Positions 52,506 through 61,585 of a stretch of DNA of 64,000 bases are shown here, piece after piece. The notes under the pieces were generated by a model. The model saw nothing but the letters and a program-made list of their open reading frames with translations, was not told where the DNA came from and made no database searches. Position 1 is the stretch's first letter. Every line of letters starts with the position of its first letter. The DNA lies in the NCBI RefSeq assembly GCF_037974355.1, contig NZ_CP150235.1:6853363-6917362 (forward strand), written 5' to 3'. Source of the stretch: Paenibacillus sp. FSL R5-0517 (GTDB lineage Bacteria > Bacillota > Bacilli > Paenibacillales > Paenibacillaceae). Both the position numbers and the translations under genes were made by a program.

Positions 52506-54394
52506 TATTGTCCCCTTGCTGCGGTTACACGGTTATAATGCTCCAGGTAGACCAGCAGAATGGAGATGTCGGCAGGAGTAACTCCAGCAATACGAGAAGC
52601 CTGACCAATCGAGATTGGACGAATCATAGCAAGCTTCTGCTTGGCTTCCATAGCAAGACCATGAATCTCATCATATACGATGGTATCCGGAATTTTCTTT
52701 TTCTCCATCTTTTGCAAACGTTCCACGTGGATCAATTGTTTCTCAATATAACCCGCATATTTAATTTGTATTTCGACTTGTTCTTTCATATCTGCTGTCA
52801 GTTCTACCTCAGATGGTGAGAGCTGTTCAATCAGTTCATACCCCAGCTCCGGGCGACGCAGCAAGGTAAGCAACGTACTGCCATCCTGAATAGGTGTAGA
52901 TCCGTACTCTTCCAGCTTCGCGTTCACTTCAATCGGGCGAGCTTTAGCCACTTTCAGACGTGCGACTTCCTGCTCGACTTTCGCCTTTTTATCCAGGAAT
53001 TTCGCATAACGATCATCTGGGATTAGACCAATGTCATGTCCGATTTCCGTCAAGCGCATATCTGCATTATCATGACGAAGCAGCAGACGATATTCAGCAC
53101 GCGAAGTCAACAGACGATACGGTTCATTCGTACCCTTCGTTACCAGATCATCAATCAGCACGCCAATATAACCTTGGGATCGATCAAGCACAATCGGCTC
53201 TTTATCTTGTACTTTGCGTGCTGCATTAATGCCAGCCATAACGCCTTGTCCAGCCGCTTCTTCATAACCGGATGTACCATTAATCTGACCTGCTGTGAAC
53301 AGACCTGGCAGACGTTTGGTTTCAAGTGATGGCCACAATTGTGTAGGTACCATCGCATCATATTCAATCGCATAACCGTTACGCATCATTTCCACTTTTT
53401 CCATACCTGGAATGGAGCGCAGAACCGCAAGTTGTACATCTTCCGGCAGACTTGTAGATAGTCCCTGCACATAATACTCGGATGTATTTTTGCCTTCCGG
53501 CTCGAGGAAAATCTGATGTTTAGGCTTGTCACTAAACCGAACAATTTTATCCTCAATGGATGGACAATAACGCGGTCCAGTGCCTTCAATTACCCCCGAA
53601 AACATCGGTGCGCGATGCAGATTATCATTAATAATCTGATGTGTTTCCACAGATGTATACGTCAACCAGCAAGGCAGCTGCTCATTATCGGAAGATTCTG
53701 TTTCATAGGAAAAGAACTTTGGCTCATCATCGCCAGGCTGAATTTCGGTTTTGCTAAAATCAATCGTATCCTTATGCACACGTGGTGGTGTACCTGTTTT
53801 GAAACGAACCAGTTCAAAGCCCAGTTCACGCAGATGCTCTGACAATTTAAGAGATGGTTGTTGATTGTTCGGTCCACTCTCATACATCAGCTCACCCATG
53901 ATCACTTTGCCGCGCAAGTATGTGCCTGTCGTCAGAACGACTGCTTTGGCCCGATACTCTGTTCCCGTCTGAGTCACGACGCCTACACATTTTCCGTCTT
54001 CAACGATCAGGCGATCAACCATACCTTGACGCATCGTCAGATTACGTTCATTCTCCATTGTTTCCTTCATTTTATGCTGATAGGAGAATTTATCTGCCTG
54101 AGCACGAAGCGCATGAACAGCAGGCCCTTTACCTGTGTTAAGCATCCGCATCTGAATAAAGGTTTTATCGATATTCCGTCCCATTTCTCCACCAAGAGCA
54201 TCAATCTCACGCACGACATGTCCTTTCGCCGGTCCCCCAATGGATGGGTTACAAGGCATAAAGGCCACCATATCCAGATTAATCGTAATCATTAGTGTTT
54301 TGGACCCCATACGAGCTGCGGCCAGTGCGGATTCCACACCAGCATGCCCTGCACCAACGACGATTACATCATAACTGCCGCCATCAAAAGCCAT
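52505..54394 (-). CDS. mnmG: tRNA uridine-5-carboxymethylaminomethyl modification enzyme MnmG
   Basis: FAD-containing enzyme that with MnmE adds the cmnm group to wobble uridine of tRNAs. The 629 residues show the FAD-binding VVGAGHAGVESALAAARMG, FMPCNPSIGGPAKGHVVREIDALGG, QMRMLNTGKGPAVHALRAQADK and AGQINGTSGYEEAAGQG. The C-terminal helical GidA_assoc domain binds MnmE and tRNA. Its start is separated from mnmE by 180 bp. Confidence 0.98.
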   Translation of the reverse strand: MAFDGGSYDVIVVGAGHAGVESALAAARMGSKTLMITINLDMVAFMPCNPSIGGPAKGHVVREIDALGGEMGRNIDKTFIQMRMLNTGKGPAVHALRAQADKFSYQHKMKETMENERNLTMRQGMVDRLIVEDGKCVGVVTQTGTEYRAKAVVLTTGTYLRGKVIMGELMYESGPNNQQPSLKLSEHLRELGFELVRFKTGTPPRVHKDTIDFSKTEIQPGDDEPKFFSYETESSDNEQLPCWLTYTSVETHQIINDNLHRAPMFSGVIEGTGPRYCPSIEDKIVRFSDKPKHQIFLEPEGKNTSEYYVQGLSTSLPEDVQLAVLRSIPGMEKVEMMRNGYAIEYDAMVPTQLWPSLETKRLPGLFTAGQINGTSGYEEAAGQGVMAGINAARKVQDKEPIVLDRSQGYIGVLIDDLVTKGTNEPYRLLTSRAEYRLLLRHDNADMRLTEIGHDIGLIPDDRYAKFLDKKAKVEQEVARLKVAKARPIEVNAKLEEYGSTPIQDGSTLLTLLRRPELGYELIEQLSPSEVELTADMKEQVEIQIKYAGYIEKQLIHVERLQKMEKKKIPDTIVYDEIHGLAMEAKQKLAMIRPISIGQASRIAGVTPADISILLVYLEHYNRVTAARGQ

Positions 54395-54574
54395 TCCCGT
54401 TTACCCCCTTGTTATGAAAACAAAATACTTCTAACCGTTCATCGGAACTTGCATTCCTATCTATATGAAACCAACACGTAATGGCTACAACATCATTCCA
54501 TCCTTTGACAACAGGCAGAAATTGTACCTTTCCATCATACACTACGATTCAAGTCAATCCGCAGTATATTTTTT

Positions 54575-55951
54575 TTACTTTCCTAGACAGAACTGGGAGA
54601 AAATCTGATCAATTAATGCATCATGTGCTGTATCTCCAACAATCTCGCCCAAATGCTCCCACGCCAAACGAACATCAATCTGAATCATATCAATCGGAAC
54701 GAACTGATCTGCTGCTTCATAGGCATCCACCAGGGACTGCTTTGCTTTTTTGAGCAACGCTATATGACGCACATTGCTGACATAGGTCAGGTCTGCCGAC
54801 TCCAGTTTACCACTGAAAAATAGCGTAGAGATGGCATCTTCCAGTCGATCCACACCCAGATCATCTTTCACTGACATCGGTACAAGCCGTTCTTCCGGAA
54901 TGTAACGAAGCAGCACGTCACGTTCTACCTGTGGCGTTAAGTCCATTTTATTCATAATGATTATCGATTGTCTACCGCGGATTTGTTCCAATAATTCAAT
55001 CTCATCCGGATGAAGTGGCTCCGCAGCATTTACGACCATTAAGATCAGATCGGCTTCACTTACCGCGGAACGTGAACGTTCTACCCCGATCTTCTCAACA
55101 ACGTCCATCGTTTCCCGAATTCCTGCCGTATCAAGCAACTTCAGCGGGATATTATTAATCGTAATAAACTCCTCGATTACATCACGAGTTGTTCCTGGAA
55201 TGTCCGTGACAATAGCTCGATTATCTTGCGCAAGTGTATTCATCAATGAGGATTTACCTACGTTAGGTCGTCCAACGATCGCCGTCGTGATCCCTTCTCG
55301 CAGGATCTTTCCTTGTTCTGCTGTAGTCAACAATTTATCAATTTCAGTCATAACCTGACTGGACTTTTCTTTAATAAAATCAGAAGTTAACGATTCCACA
55401 TCATGCTCTGGATAATCAATATTCACTTCAATATGAGCCAATGTTTCCACCAAAGTATAGCGTAGATCACGCAGTTTGGAGGACAGTTTACCTTCAACCT
55501 GTTTTAAAGCAACCGAGAAAGCCCGGTCCGATTTGGAACGAATAAGATCCATGACACCTTCAGCCTGAGACAGGTCAATCCGCCCATTCAGGAAAGCACG
55601 CTTCGTGAACTCACCGGGTTCAGCCAGACGAATATCTAGCTGCAACAGCAGGTCCATGACCCGTTTTACCGACACCACGCCGCCATGCGCACTAATCTCC
55701 ACGACATCTTCGGTTGTGAACGACCGAGGTGCTCGCATGACTGTGACCAGCACTTCCTCGATCTTCTCGCCGCTCGCCGGATCTATAATATGACCATAAT
55801 GAACCGTATGGGATGCTGCCTGAGTTAAAGGGGTTTTGCTGCGGAAAATCTTTTCCGTCTCCGACACTGCTTCCGGGCCGCTGACCCGGATCACGGCGAT
55901 ACCCGCCTCTCCAACAGCCGTTGATATCGCTGTGATCGTATCACTGATCAT
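54575..55951 (-). CDS. mnmE: tRNA modification GTPase MnmE
   Basis: GTPase partner of MnmG. The 458 residues have the tetrahydrofolate-binding N-terminal domain (DTITAISTAVGEAGIAVIRVSGP), the helical domain, and a G domain with G1 GRPNVGKSSLMN, G3 DTAGIR and G4 NKMD. The essential C-terminal Cys motif is FCLGK at the end, equivalent to FC(I/L)GK. Confidence 0.98.
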   Translation of the reverse strand: MISDTITAISTAVGEAGIAVIRVSGPEAVSETEKIFRSKTPLTQAASHTVHYGHIIDPASGEKIEEVLVTVMRAPRSFTTEDVVEISAHGGVVSVKRVMDLLLQLDIRLAEPGEFTKRAFLNGRIDLSQAEGVMDLIRSKSDRAFSVALKQVEGKLSSKLRDLRYTLVETLAHIEVNIDYPEHDVESLTSDFIKEKSSQVMTEIDKLLTTAEQGKILREGITTAIVGRPNVGKSSLMNTLAQDNRAIVTDIPGTTRDVIEEFITINNIPLKLLDTAGIRETMDVVEKIGVERSRSAVSEADLILMVVNAAEPLHPDEIELLEQIRGRQSIIIMNKMDLTPQVERDVLLRYIPEERLVPMSVKDDLGVDRLEDAISTLFFSGKLESADLTYVSNVRHIALLKKAKQSLVDAYEAADQFVPIDMIQIDVRLAWEHLGEIVGDTAHDALIDQIFSQFCLGK

Positions 55952-56108
55952 GGTTATCTCTCCTTGCTCTATTTTAAAATTGCCGTCCCTCGGGGAACGC
56001 CATATCCATTTTCAAATCTATTAATGATATAACAGATGACATGTCACTTATCGTATTAAGTTCTCTCTTTACTTGTTTCTACACACCTTACCAAATTGCT
56101 TCTGTACG

Positions 56109-56150
56109 AAAAAAGCAATGGCTTCTGCACCGGGCAGGAAGCCATTGCGT
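56109..56150 (-). terminator. Terminator after jag
   Basis: On the minus strand GCAATGGCTTC and GAAGCCATTGC form an 11-bp perfect stem with a 12-nt loop, followed by TTTTTT. It ends the rnpA-yidC-jag transcript, 12 bp after the jag stop. Confidence 0.92.
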
Positions 56151-56163
56151 CTTCAATTTCGTG

Positions 56164-56865
56164 TTATTTCGTCGTAATAACCACACGCCGATTAGGCTCC
56201 TCACCCTTACTTAATGTCTTAATCTGCGGGTGGTTTTGCAGTTTAGCATGAATGACTTTTCGTTCGAGCGGAGGCATTGGCTCCAGTACAACTTCCTTGC
56301 CGGTACGGATGGCTTGTCCAGCCAACCGTTCAGCCAGATCCTCCAGCGTCTTCCGCCGACGTTGACGGAAATTCTCCGCGTCGAGCACAATTCGAACAAA
56401 GCTTTCCGAGTATCGGTTCGCTACAATGTTCGTTAGATACTGAAGCGCATCCAGCGTCTGTCCACGTCTGCCAATAATCATGCCCAGATCTTCTCCGGCA
56501 ATATTGAAGATATGTCCATCCCGCTGTTTTTTGATATGCACTTCAACATCCAGTCCCATACCTGCTGCGACCTCTTTCAAGAAAGCAGCCGCTTCTTCAT
56601 AGGGATTTTTAGCTGCGATATCCTCAAGTAATGCATCTATTTCAGGTTGGTATGCAGCTGGTTTGATCGGCTGTGGGACAACTTCTGGTACAGGCAACAA
56701 TTTCACTTCTACTTTGGCCGCCCTCACCCCGAACAAACCCAGGAATCCTTTTGACGGCTGCTCTAACACTTGTATCTCGACCTTGTCCCGACTTACGCCA
56801 AGCTCAGTCAATCCTTGGTTTACAGCATCTTCAACGGTTTTTCCTGACGTAATGACTTTGGTCAT
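56164..56865 (-). CDS. jag: Jag/KhpB RNA-binding protein
   Basis: Single-stranded-RNA-binding protein with Jag_N, KH and R3H domains (SpoIIIJ-associated). The 233 residues start VITSGKTVEDAVNQGLTELGVSRDKVEIQVLE (Jag_N), followed by the KH motif EDLGMIIGRRGQTLDALQYL and R3H ANRYSESF to VVITTK. It overlaps yidC by 4 bp (ATGA). Confidence 0.95.
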   Translation of the reverse strand: MTKVITSGKTVEDAVNQGLTELGVSRDKVEIQVLEQPSKGFLGLFGVRAAKVEVKLLPVPEVVPQPIKPAAYQPEIDALLEDIAAKNPYEEAAAFLKEVAAGMGLDVEVHIKKQRDGHIFNIAGEDLGMIIGRRGQTLDALQYLTNIVANRYSESFVRIVLDAENFRQRRRKTLEDLAERLAGQAIRTGKEVVLEPMPPLERKVIHAKLQNHPQIKTLSKGEEPNRRVVITTK

Positions 56866-57740
56866 TTCGATTTTTTGGCCCCTTTCGACCCTTTTCCAGA
56901 GACGGTCGCTTTGCCACCGTTTTTGCGTTTAGCTCCATTTTTGGAAGAGCTATTCTGCTTCACGTTGACCTCAGCCACGATTTTATCATTATTCCGGTAA
57001 AGGAAATAGTTTTGCACGATCGTGTAGATGTTACTGTAGAACCAGTACAGCGGAAGTGCTGAAGGGAACTGGTAAGACATCACGAAGATCAAAATTGGGT
57101 ATACCCACAGCATGAACTGCATCGGTCCCACTTGCTGTGCAGGGTTCATACGCATCATCATCCATGTTTGAATGAATGTAGTGATCGCAGCCAGCACTGG
57201 CAAAATAAACAGGTGATCGGGTTCTCCGAGCTGGAGCCACAAGAAATCATGGGTTCTCAGACTGGAGTTGCCATAAATTGAGTTATAAAGTGCGATGTAA
57301 ATCGGCATCTGAATGATAAGCGGCAGACAACCGGCCATCGGATTAACTTTGTTCTCTTGAAACAACTTCATTGTTTCTTGCTGAACTTTCTCAGGTGTAT
57401 CTTTATACTTCGCTTGAATCTCCTTCAGTTGCGGCTGAATTGCCTGCATGGCTTTGGAGCTACGGACCTGTTTCATTGTTAATGGTAAAATCAATGTCCG
57501 AACAATAAGCACCATCACGAGGACAGCCAGTCCATATTCACCGTTAAACCAGTTGGCGAATGTATCGAGCGCTAGTGAAAACCAATATACAACATTACTT
57601 TGCCAGAATGAGCCACTGTTCTTCAGATCTTCCGTAGTAACCCCGGCTCCTTGTGGAGTACATCCGGCGAGTACGGTGACCATTGCAATGACTGCAATGA
57701 GGAGAATCCACTTCCCCTTTGATGTCTTCAATCGCGACAC
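56862..57740 (-). CDS. yidC: Membrane protein insertase YidC/SpoIIIJ
   Basis: YidC inserts proteins into the cytoplasmic membrane; in Bacillus the SpoIIIJ homologue also serves sporulation. The 292 residues show a lipobox (VTVLAGC), the YidC core with TM segments (AVLVMVLIVRTLILPLTMKQVRSSKAMQ, PMAGCLPLIIQMPIYIALYNSIYG) and a basic, Ser/Gly/Lys-rich C-terminal tail. The start is GTG. It lies between rnpA and jag, as usual. Confidence 0.97.
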   Translation of the reverse strand: MSRLKTSKGKWILLIAVIAMVTVLAGCTPQGAGVTTEDLKNSGSFWQSNVVYWFSLALDTFANWFNGEYGLAVLVMVLIVRTLILPLTMKQVRSSKAMQAIQPQLKEIQAKYKDTPEKVQQETMKLFQENKVNPMAGCLPLIIQMPIYIALYNSIYGNSSLRTHDFLWLQLGEPDHLFILPVLAAITTFIQTWMMMRMNPAQQVGPMQFMLWVYPILIFVMSYQFPSALPLYWFYSNIYTIVQNYFLYRNNDKIVAEVNVKQNSSSKNGAKRKNGGKATVSGKGSKGAKKSK

Positions 57741-57814
57741 TTCATAACCCCTCTCTTAACCATTCCATTCCACCGTAAATCATACCATAATTAGGAGGAC
57801 AAATAAACCGAAGC

Positions 57815-58165
57815 TTACCGCTTACTTGACTTCAAAAGTGAGCCCTTGCGCATCGCATGGAGCAGGCTTTTTTCCATTTCCTTATAGGGCATGTCCAGCG
57901 CACCTTTTCTGACGATAAAAATCAGATCCATCTGCGTAACGATCTCATGTTCATGATGACGAACAATTTCCTTAATCATGCGTCTCATCCGGTTGCGTAC
58001 GACAGCGTTTCCGATTTTCTTGCTGCAGGATACACCAACCCGGAATTGTTCCGTATCTTTACGGCGGCAGCCATACACCACGAATTGATGATTGGCAAAC
58101 GATTTTCCATACCGGTATACGCGGCTAAAGTCCGCCCGGTTTCGTAGACGCAGTCTTTTATACAC
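57815..58165 (-). CDS. rnpA: Ribonuclease P protein component
   Basis: Basic protein subunit of RNase P for tRNA 5' maturation. The 116 residues include the RNR-box motif KIGNAVVRNRMRRMIKEIVR and RLRNRADFSRVYRYGKSF. The start is GTG behind AAGGAG. It lies 75 bp from yidC, and a tandem repeat and the rpmH terminator lie upstream. Confidence 0.97.
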   Translation of the reverse strand: MYKRLRLRNRADFSRVYRYGKSFANHQFVVYGCRRKDTEQFRVGVSCSKKIGNAVVRNRMRRMIKEIVRHHEHEIVTQMDLIFIVRKGALDMPYKEMEKSLLHAMRKGSLLKSSKR

Positions 58166-58279
58166 GGCACTTCTCCTTGCTGTTCTCCATCATTCTTATT
58201 GACGGAGGCCTCATTACTGTTTTAGTATAGGCTTTCTTGAATGACGGTAAACCGTCTTGGCGACAACTTCATTTGGACG

Positions 58280-58369
58280 AATTGTTGATCGGCTAATTGA
58301 ACCGCATAATCATTCATCCGGGATAATTGTTACTCGGCCAAATGAAACGAAACAACATTCATCCTTATA
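58280..58369. repeat. 45-bp imperfect tandem direct repeat between rnpA and rpmH
   Basis: Two units of 45 bp (58280-58324 and 58325-58369) both read AATTGTT, CTCGGC-like, AATGAA/ATTGAA, ACATTCATCC-like; for example TCGGCTAATTGAACCG versus TCGGCCAAATGAAACG, and each ends with ATTCATCC. They lie in the leader upstream of rnpA. Confidence 0.65.
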
Positions 58370-58491
58370 TAAAGGTAAGTTTTCGTAAAATGGAAAACTC
58401 ACTCCACATACATCTTGTGTGTTCAGTACTTTTTCGCAGACCTTTCAGACCTGATCTGTACCAGCATCCAGTCTGAATTGAGCTCATTAAG

Positions 58492-58518
58492 AAAAAAAAG
58501 ACCACCTCGGTGGTCTTC
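58492..58518 (-). terminator. rpmH terminator
   Basis: On the minus strand AAGACCACC-GA-GGTGGTCTT forms a perfect 9-bp stem followed by TTTTTTTC, immediately after the rpmH stop, separating rpmH from rnpA. Confidence 0.92.
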
Positions 58519-58524
58519 AATGCA

Positions 58525-58659
58525 TTAAGCACTCAGGTTTTTACGGCCTTTAAGGCGACGTGCGGCCAAAATTTTACGGCCGTTGCTCGTGCTCATTCTT
58601 TTCCGGAAACCATGAACTTTTTTACGTTTGCTAACGTTCGGTTTGAATGTAGGTCTCAA
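58525..58659 (-). CDS. rpmH: 50S ribosomal protein L34
   Basis: L34 is a small basic protein of the large ribosomal subunit. A 44-residue frame reads MRPTFKPNVSKRKKVHGFRK, then RMSTSNGRKILAARRLKGRK to NLSA. The start is TTG (58657-58659) behind AGGAGGTGCAATACA, so the N-terminal Met is from TTG, and the gene was easily missed as an ORF. It marks the rpmH side of oriC. Confidence 0.97.
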   Translation of the reverse strand: MRPTFKPNVSKRKKVHGFRKRMSTSNGRKILAARRLKGRKNLSA

Positions 58660-58878
58660 TGTATTGCACCTCCTCACAAGGAAATACTTATGTGATGAAT
58701 CACTTTCATCTTCACAGAAAACACCTTTATATATTTAACCATGTCCACCTGCAAAAGTCAACTGCAAGACGCACAGCTTCTCCCTCTTTTATATATCCTC
58801 TCCAGCTGACCCAAAGTAATGACCACAATCCCTTCATTTGAATCTCATTACCAAGCCTAGAAGAGAGTCCTGAAAGTT

Positions 58879-58991
58879 ATCCCCAGACCCTGATCAGAAC
58901 ACCATATTTCATCATTTATAGTTATCCACACCCTCCAATGCCCACTATCTTCTTTATTCCATTCTGTTTGAAGTTATTCACATGTGGATAA
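58879..58991. other. oriC: DnaA-box cluster near rpmH (oriC, left part)
   Basis: DnaA-box-like 9-mers: TTATCCCCA at 58879-58887, perfect TTATCCACA at 58922-58930, TTATTCACA at 58974-58982 and TGTGGATAA (reverse TTATCCACA) at 58983-58991. The last two are back to back as an 18-bp palindrome-like pair. An AT-rich stretch follows. This is the rpmH-side part of the replication origin. Confidence 0.85.
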
Positions 58992-59050
58992 TGATTATAG
59001 GTTATTGATATTGCCGAATTCCAATCATGTTGTATCCGCTTCAATTATGG

Positions 59051-59079
59051 TTTACAAGCTTTTGAGAAAGGTGTAGGAT
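59051..59079 (+). promoter_or_regulatory. Promoter of gntR
   Basis: -35 box TTTACA (59051-59056), 17-bp spacer and -10 box TAGGAT (59074-59079). The GntR operator starts 9 bp downstream, so repressor binding would block the transcription start. Confidence 0.6.
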
Positions 59080-59087
59080 AAAAATCA

Positions 59088-59105
59088 CATCTTGTATACA
59101 AGTAT
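59088..59105 (+). promoter_or_regulatory. GntR operator 1 (upstream of gntR)
   Basis: CATCTTGTATACAAGTAT matches the 18-bp B. subtilis GntR operator ATACTTGTATACAAGTAT in 16 of 18 positions, with the palindromic core intact. Confidence 0.85.
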
Positions 59106-59271
59106 ATGGATGGAGCTGGTTACTTACCTGCCTTTAGTAGTCCTTTGAAAAAAACATTAGCCGTTAGCTTGCAGCTTGCAAACTATGGATTGAACTGAAA
59201 TGTCCAGTCTGCAAAATAGTTATGTTATGATCAGTAATGAACTGATTATTATTAATAGGAGCGTTAGCCAT

Positions 59272-59946
59272 ATGCTATTTCCTTCTTCCTGGCTTCAAGG
59301 GGCTTCCCGTGGTGAAGCCATAGCCTGCGAATTAAGGCTGCGGATCATCAGTGGTACCCTTCGACCTGGAGAGATTTTGTCGGAAAATCGAATTGCGGCT
59401 GATTTTGACAGCAGTCGTTCACCTGTTCGTGAAGCGTTACGAACATTGTCCAATGAAGGCCTTATTCGGCTTGAACGGATGGGTGTCGTTGTCATTGGAC
59501 TACGAATCAAGGATGTCGAAGAATTGTATGATGTCCGTTTCCTGATTGAAAGTTTTGTGCAGCAGCGACTCGCAGGTGATGTTCCAGCGTCATTAATCAC
59601 CCAGTTGCGTAACGTAATCGACAAAATGCAACTTGCTGGACGACATCAGGACGCTGTCGAATTCGCCTATCAGGACCTCGTTTTCCACGAAACCATTATT
59701 GAAGCCGCCCAGCATTCCCGTATTTCACATCTATGGAAGAGCATTCGATATGTTGTGATGACCGTTATGCTGCTCACGACGCGCAGAGTATTCGTTCAAG
59801 GCGAGCAGAAAGTAAGCGCTGTAATTGAGAAACACCGTTTGCTCGTTGAAGCACTTGAATCCGGCGACAAAATGCTCATTCAGGCTGGAGTCCGCACGTA
59901 TTTTCAGGATTCCGGTAAAACCCTGCACGAAAGCTTTGATTCCTAA
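59272..59946 (+). CDS. gntR: GntR gluconate operon repressor (GntR/FCD family)
   Basis: Gluconate-responsive repressor of the gnt operon. The 224 residues have an N-terminal winged helix (AIACELRLRIISGTLRPGEILSENRIAADF, SRSPVREALRTLSNEGLIRLERMGVVVIGL) closely like B. subtilis GntR. An FCD effector-binding domain follows (VEELYDVRFLIESFVQQRLAG to DLVFHETIIEAAQHSRI). The ATG at 59272 follows TAGGAG; upstream in-frame ATGs at 59200 and 59227 lack signals. It is followed by gntP after 211 bp. Confidence 0.93.
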   Translation: MLFPSSWLQGASRGEAIACELRLRIISGTLRPGEILSENRIAADFDSSRSPVREALRTLSNEGLIRLERMGVVVIGLRIKDVEELYDVRFLIESFVQQRLAGDVPASLITQLRNVIDKMQLAGRHQDAVEFAYQDLVFHETIIEAAQHSRISHLWKSIRYVVMTVMLLTTRRVFVQGEQKVSAVIEKHRLLVEALESGDKMLIQAGVRTYFQDSGKTLHESFDS

Positions 59947-59993
59947 AAGGAGCAAGGCGTTTGCAATCATATCCGCTGTGAATGATTGCGGTT

Positions 59994-60011
59994 CAACTTG
60001 TCGACAAGTAT
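59994..60011 (+). promoter_or_regulatory. GntR operator 2 (upstream of gntP)
   Basis: CAACTTGTCGACAAGTAT matches the GntR operator with the inner AT pair changed to CG, keeping the palindrome ACTTGT/ACAAGT. Confidence 0.8.
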
Positions 60012-60099
60012 ACAAAATGCGATTTTGTTTCACTTTGGGCATGATAAAACTAGATTTCTCGCCAATACCTTTTTTCAAGTACCAGCACGAATAAGATTG

Positions 60100-60130
60100 T
60101 TGACGTAAATTTCACTTGTAAGCGTTCTAT
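60100..60130 (+). promoter_or_regulatory. gntP promoter region with cre-like site
   Basis: TTGACG (60100-60105) could serve as a -35, with TTCTAT (60125-60130) as a weak -10 at 19 bp spacing. TTGTAAGCGTTCTAT at 60116-60130 matches the catabolite-responsive element consensus with one mismatch and overlaps that -10, so CcpA could repress gluconate use in glucose. Confidence 0.55.
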
Positions 60131-60157
60131 ATCAGAAATAAAGGAGCACATAACATC

Positions 60158-61519
60158 ATGAGCACTCTTTTTGGACTTTCCCACAACGCAACATTATTGG
60201 TTTGGACGTTAGTTGCGATCGTTTTTTTAATCGTCTTGATTTCCAAGTATAAATGGAACCCCTTCATCACCCTGCTGTTGTCCGCATTAATGCTCGGTTT
60301 GCTTACAGGCATGAAACCTGCCGATGTGATCTCTTCCATTACCGGGGGACTTGGCGGCACACTTGGAACCATTGCAATTGTTATTGCTCTTGGTACGATG
60401 CTTGGTAAGATGATGGCCGAATCTGGCGGTGCCGAACGCATTGCAACGACATTGGTCGATCGGTTCGGTGTGAAACGTGTGCACTGGGCCATGATGATTG
60501 TTGGATTTATCGTTGGTATTCCTGTTTTCTTCGAAGTCGGCGTAATTTTGATGATTCCGATCATCTTCACCGTTGCACGCAAAACAAATATGTCTCTGCT
60601 TCAGATCGGTATTCCCATTTTGGCCGGTCTGTCGACTGTACACGGCTTGGTTCCACCTCACCCCGCGCCAATGATAGCGATTGAAGCCTACAGCGCGGAT
60701 CTGGGTAAAACCATTTTGTACTCCCTGATTGTTGGTATTCCTACAGCAATTATTGCAGGTCCTTTGTTTGGTAAATTTATAGGCAAAAGAATACACACCG
60801 AACCGCCAGCTGAACTGGCTGAACAATTCGCAAACAAAACAAACAGCAACATGCCTGGGTTTGGTATTACCCTGTTTACCATATTGCTGCCGGTTATTTT
60901 GATGCTGATTGGTTCCATAGCAAGCATCATTGACCCAAATGCCACGAGCGGCTTCACTGTTTTCAGTGAATTTATCGGTCATGAGATCATTGCTCTGCTC
61001 ATTTCAGTTGTGTTTGCCCTCTTTTCACTCGGCTTTGCACGTGGGTTCACCAAACATGATATCTCTCGCTTCACCAGTGAATGTCTGGCACCTACAGCGA
61101 CCATCATCCTCATTATTGGTGGAGGCGGCGCCTTCAAACAGGTATTGATCAATAGTGGTGTAGGTAACGCCATTGCTGATGTCGCTACCCATGCCAACAT
61201 CAACATCATCCTGTTTGCCTGGCTTGTCGCTGCGCTCATTCGTGTAGCTACCGGTTCAGCAACCGTAGCCATGACAACTGCTGCCGGTATTGTCGCGCCA
61301 GTGCTTGCACTCACACCAGGTGTCAATATTGAGCTGGTTGTACTCGCTACAGGTGCAGGGTCACTCATCTTGTCCCATGTGAATGATGCGGGATTCTGGA
61401 TGATCAAAGAATTCTTTAATATGAGCGTTTCCCAGACATTGAAAACGTGGACCGTTATGGAAACACTATTATCCGTGGTTGGACTGATCTTTATTTTGCT
61501 CCTGAGTACAGTGGTATAA
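60158..61519 (+). CDS. gntP: GntP-family gluconate:H+ symporter
   Basis: Gluconate permease of the GntP family, 453 residues with about twelve to fourteen membrane helices. Typical sequences are FGLSHNATLLVWTLVAIVFLIVLISK, KPADVISSITGGLGGTLGTIAIVIALGTMLGKMM, VHGLVPPHPAPMIAIEAY and the late VTGSATVAMTTAAGIV-like and LSHVNDAGFWMIKEFF. AAAGGAG precedes the ATG. It is the transporter between gntR and gntK. Confidence 0.95.
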   Translation: MSTLFGLSHNATLLVWTLVAIVFLIVLISKYKWNPFITLLLSALMLGLLTGMKPADVISSITGGLGGTLGTIAIVIALGTMLGKMMAESGGAERIATTLVDRFGVKRVHWAMMIVGFIVGIPVFFEVGVILMIPIIFTVARKTNMSLLQIGIPILAGLSTVHGLVPPHPAPMIAIEAYSADLGKTILYSLIVGIPTAIIAGPLFGKFIGKRIHTEPPAELAEQFANKTNSNMPGFGITLFTILLPVILMLIGSIASIIDPNATSGFTVFSEFIGHEIIALLISVVFALFSLGFARGFTKHDISRFTSECLAPTATIILIIGGGGAFKQVLINSGVGNAIADVATHANINIILFAWLVAALIRVATGSATVAMTTAAGIVAPVLALTPGVNIELVVLATGAGSLILSHVNDAGFWMIKEFFNMSVSQTLKTWTVMETLLSVVGLIFILLLSTVV

Positions 61520-61585
61520 ATGGCGTCTCTATAGTAGAAAGAAATTAAAATCTCATCGCTTTCTGGAGAAAGAAGGATTAAATAC

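Noticed and set aside
52720..52733. GTTCCACGTGGATC in mnmG, resembling parS
   Set aside because: Only half of the palindrome matches parS; the second arm is wrong.
58280..58369. CRISPR array as explanation of the 45-bp repeat
   Set aside because: Only two adjacent units, no spacers, no cas genes in the window.
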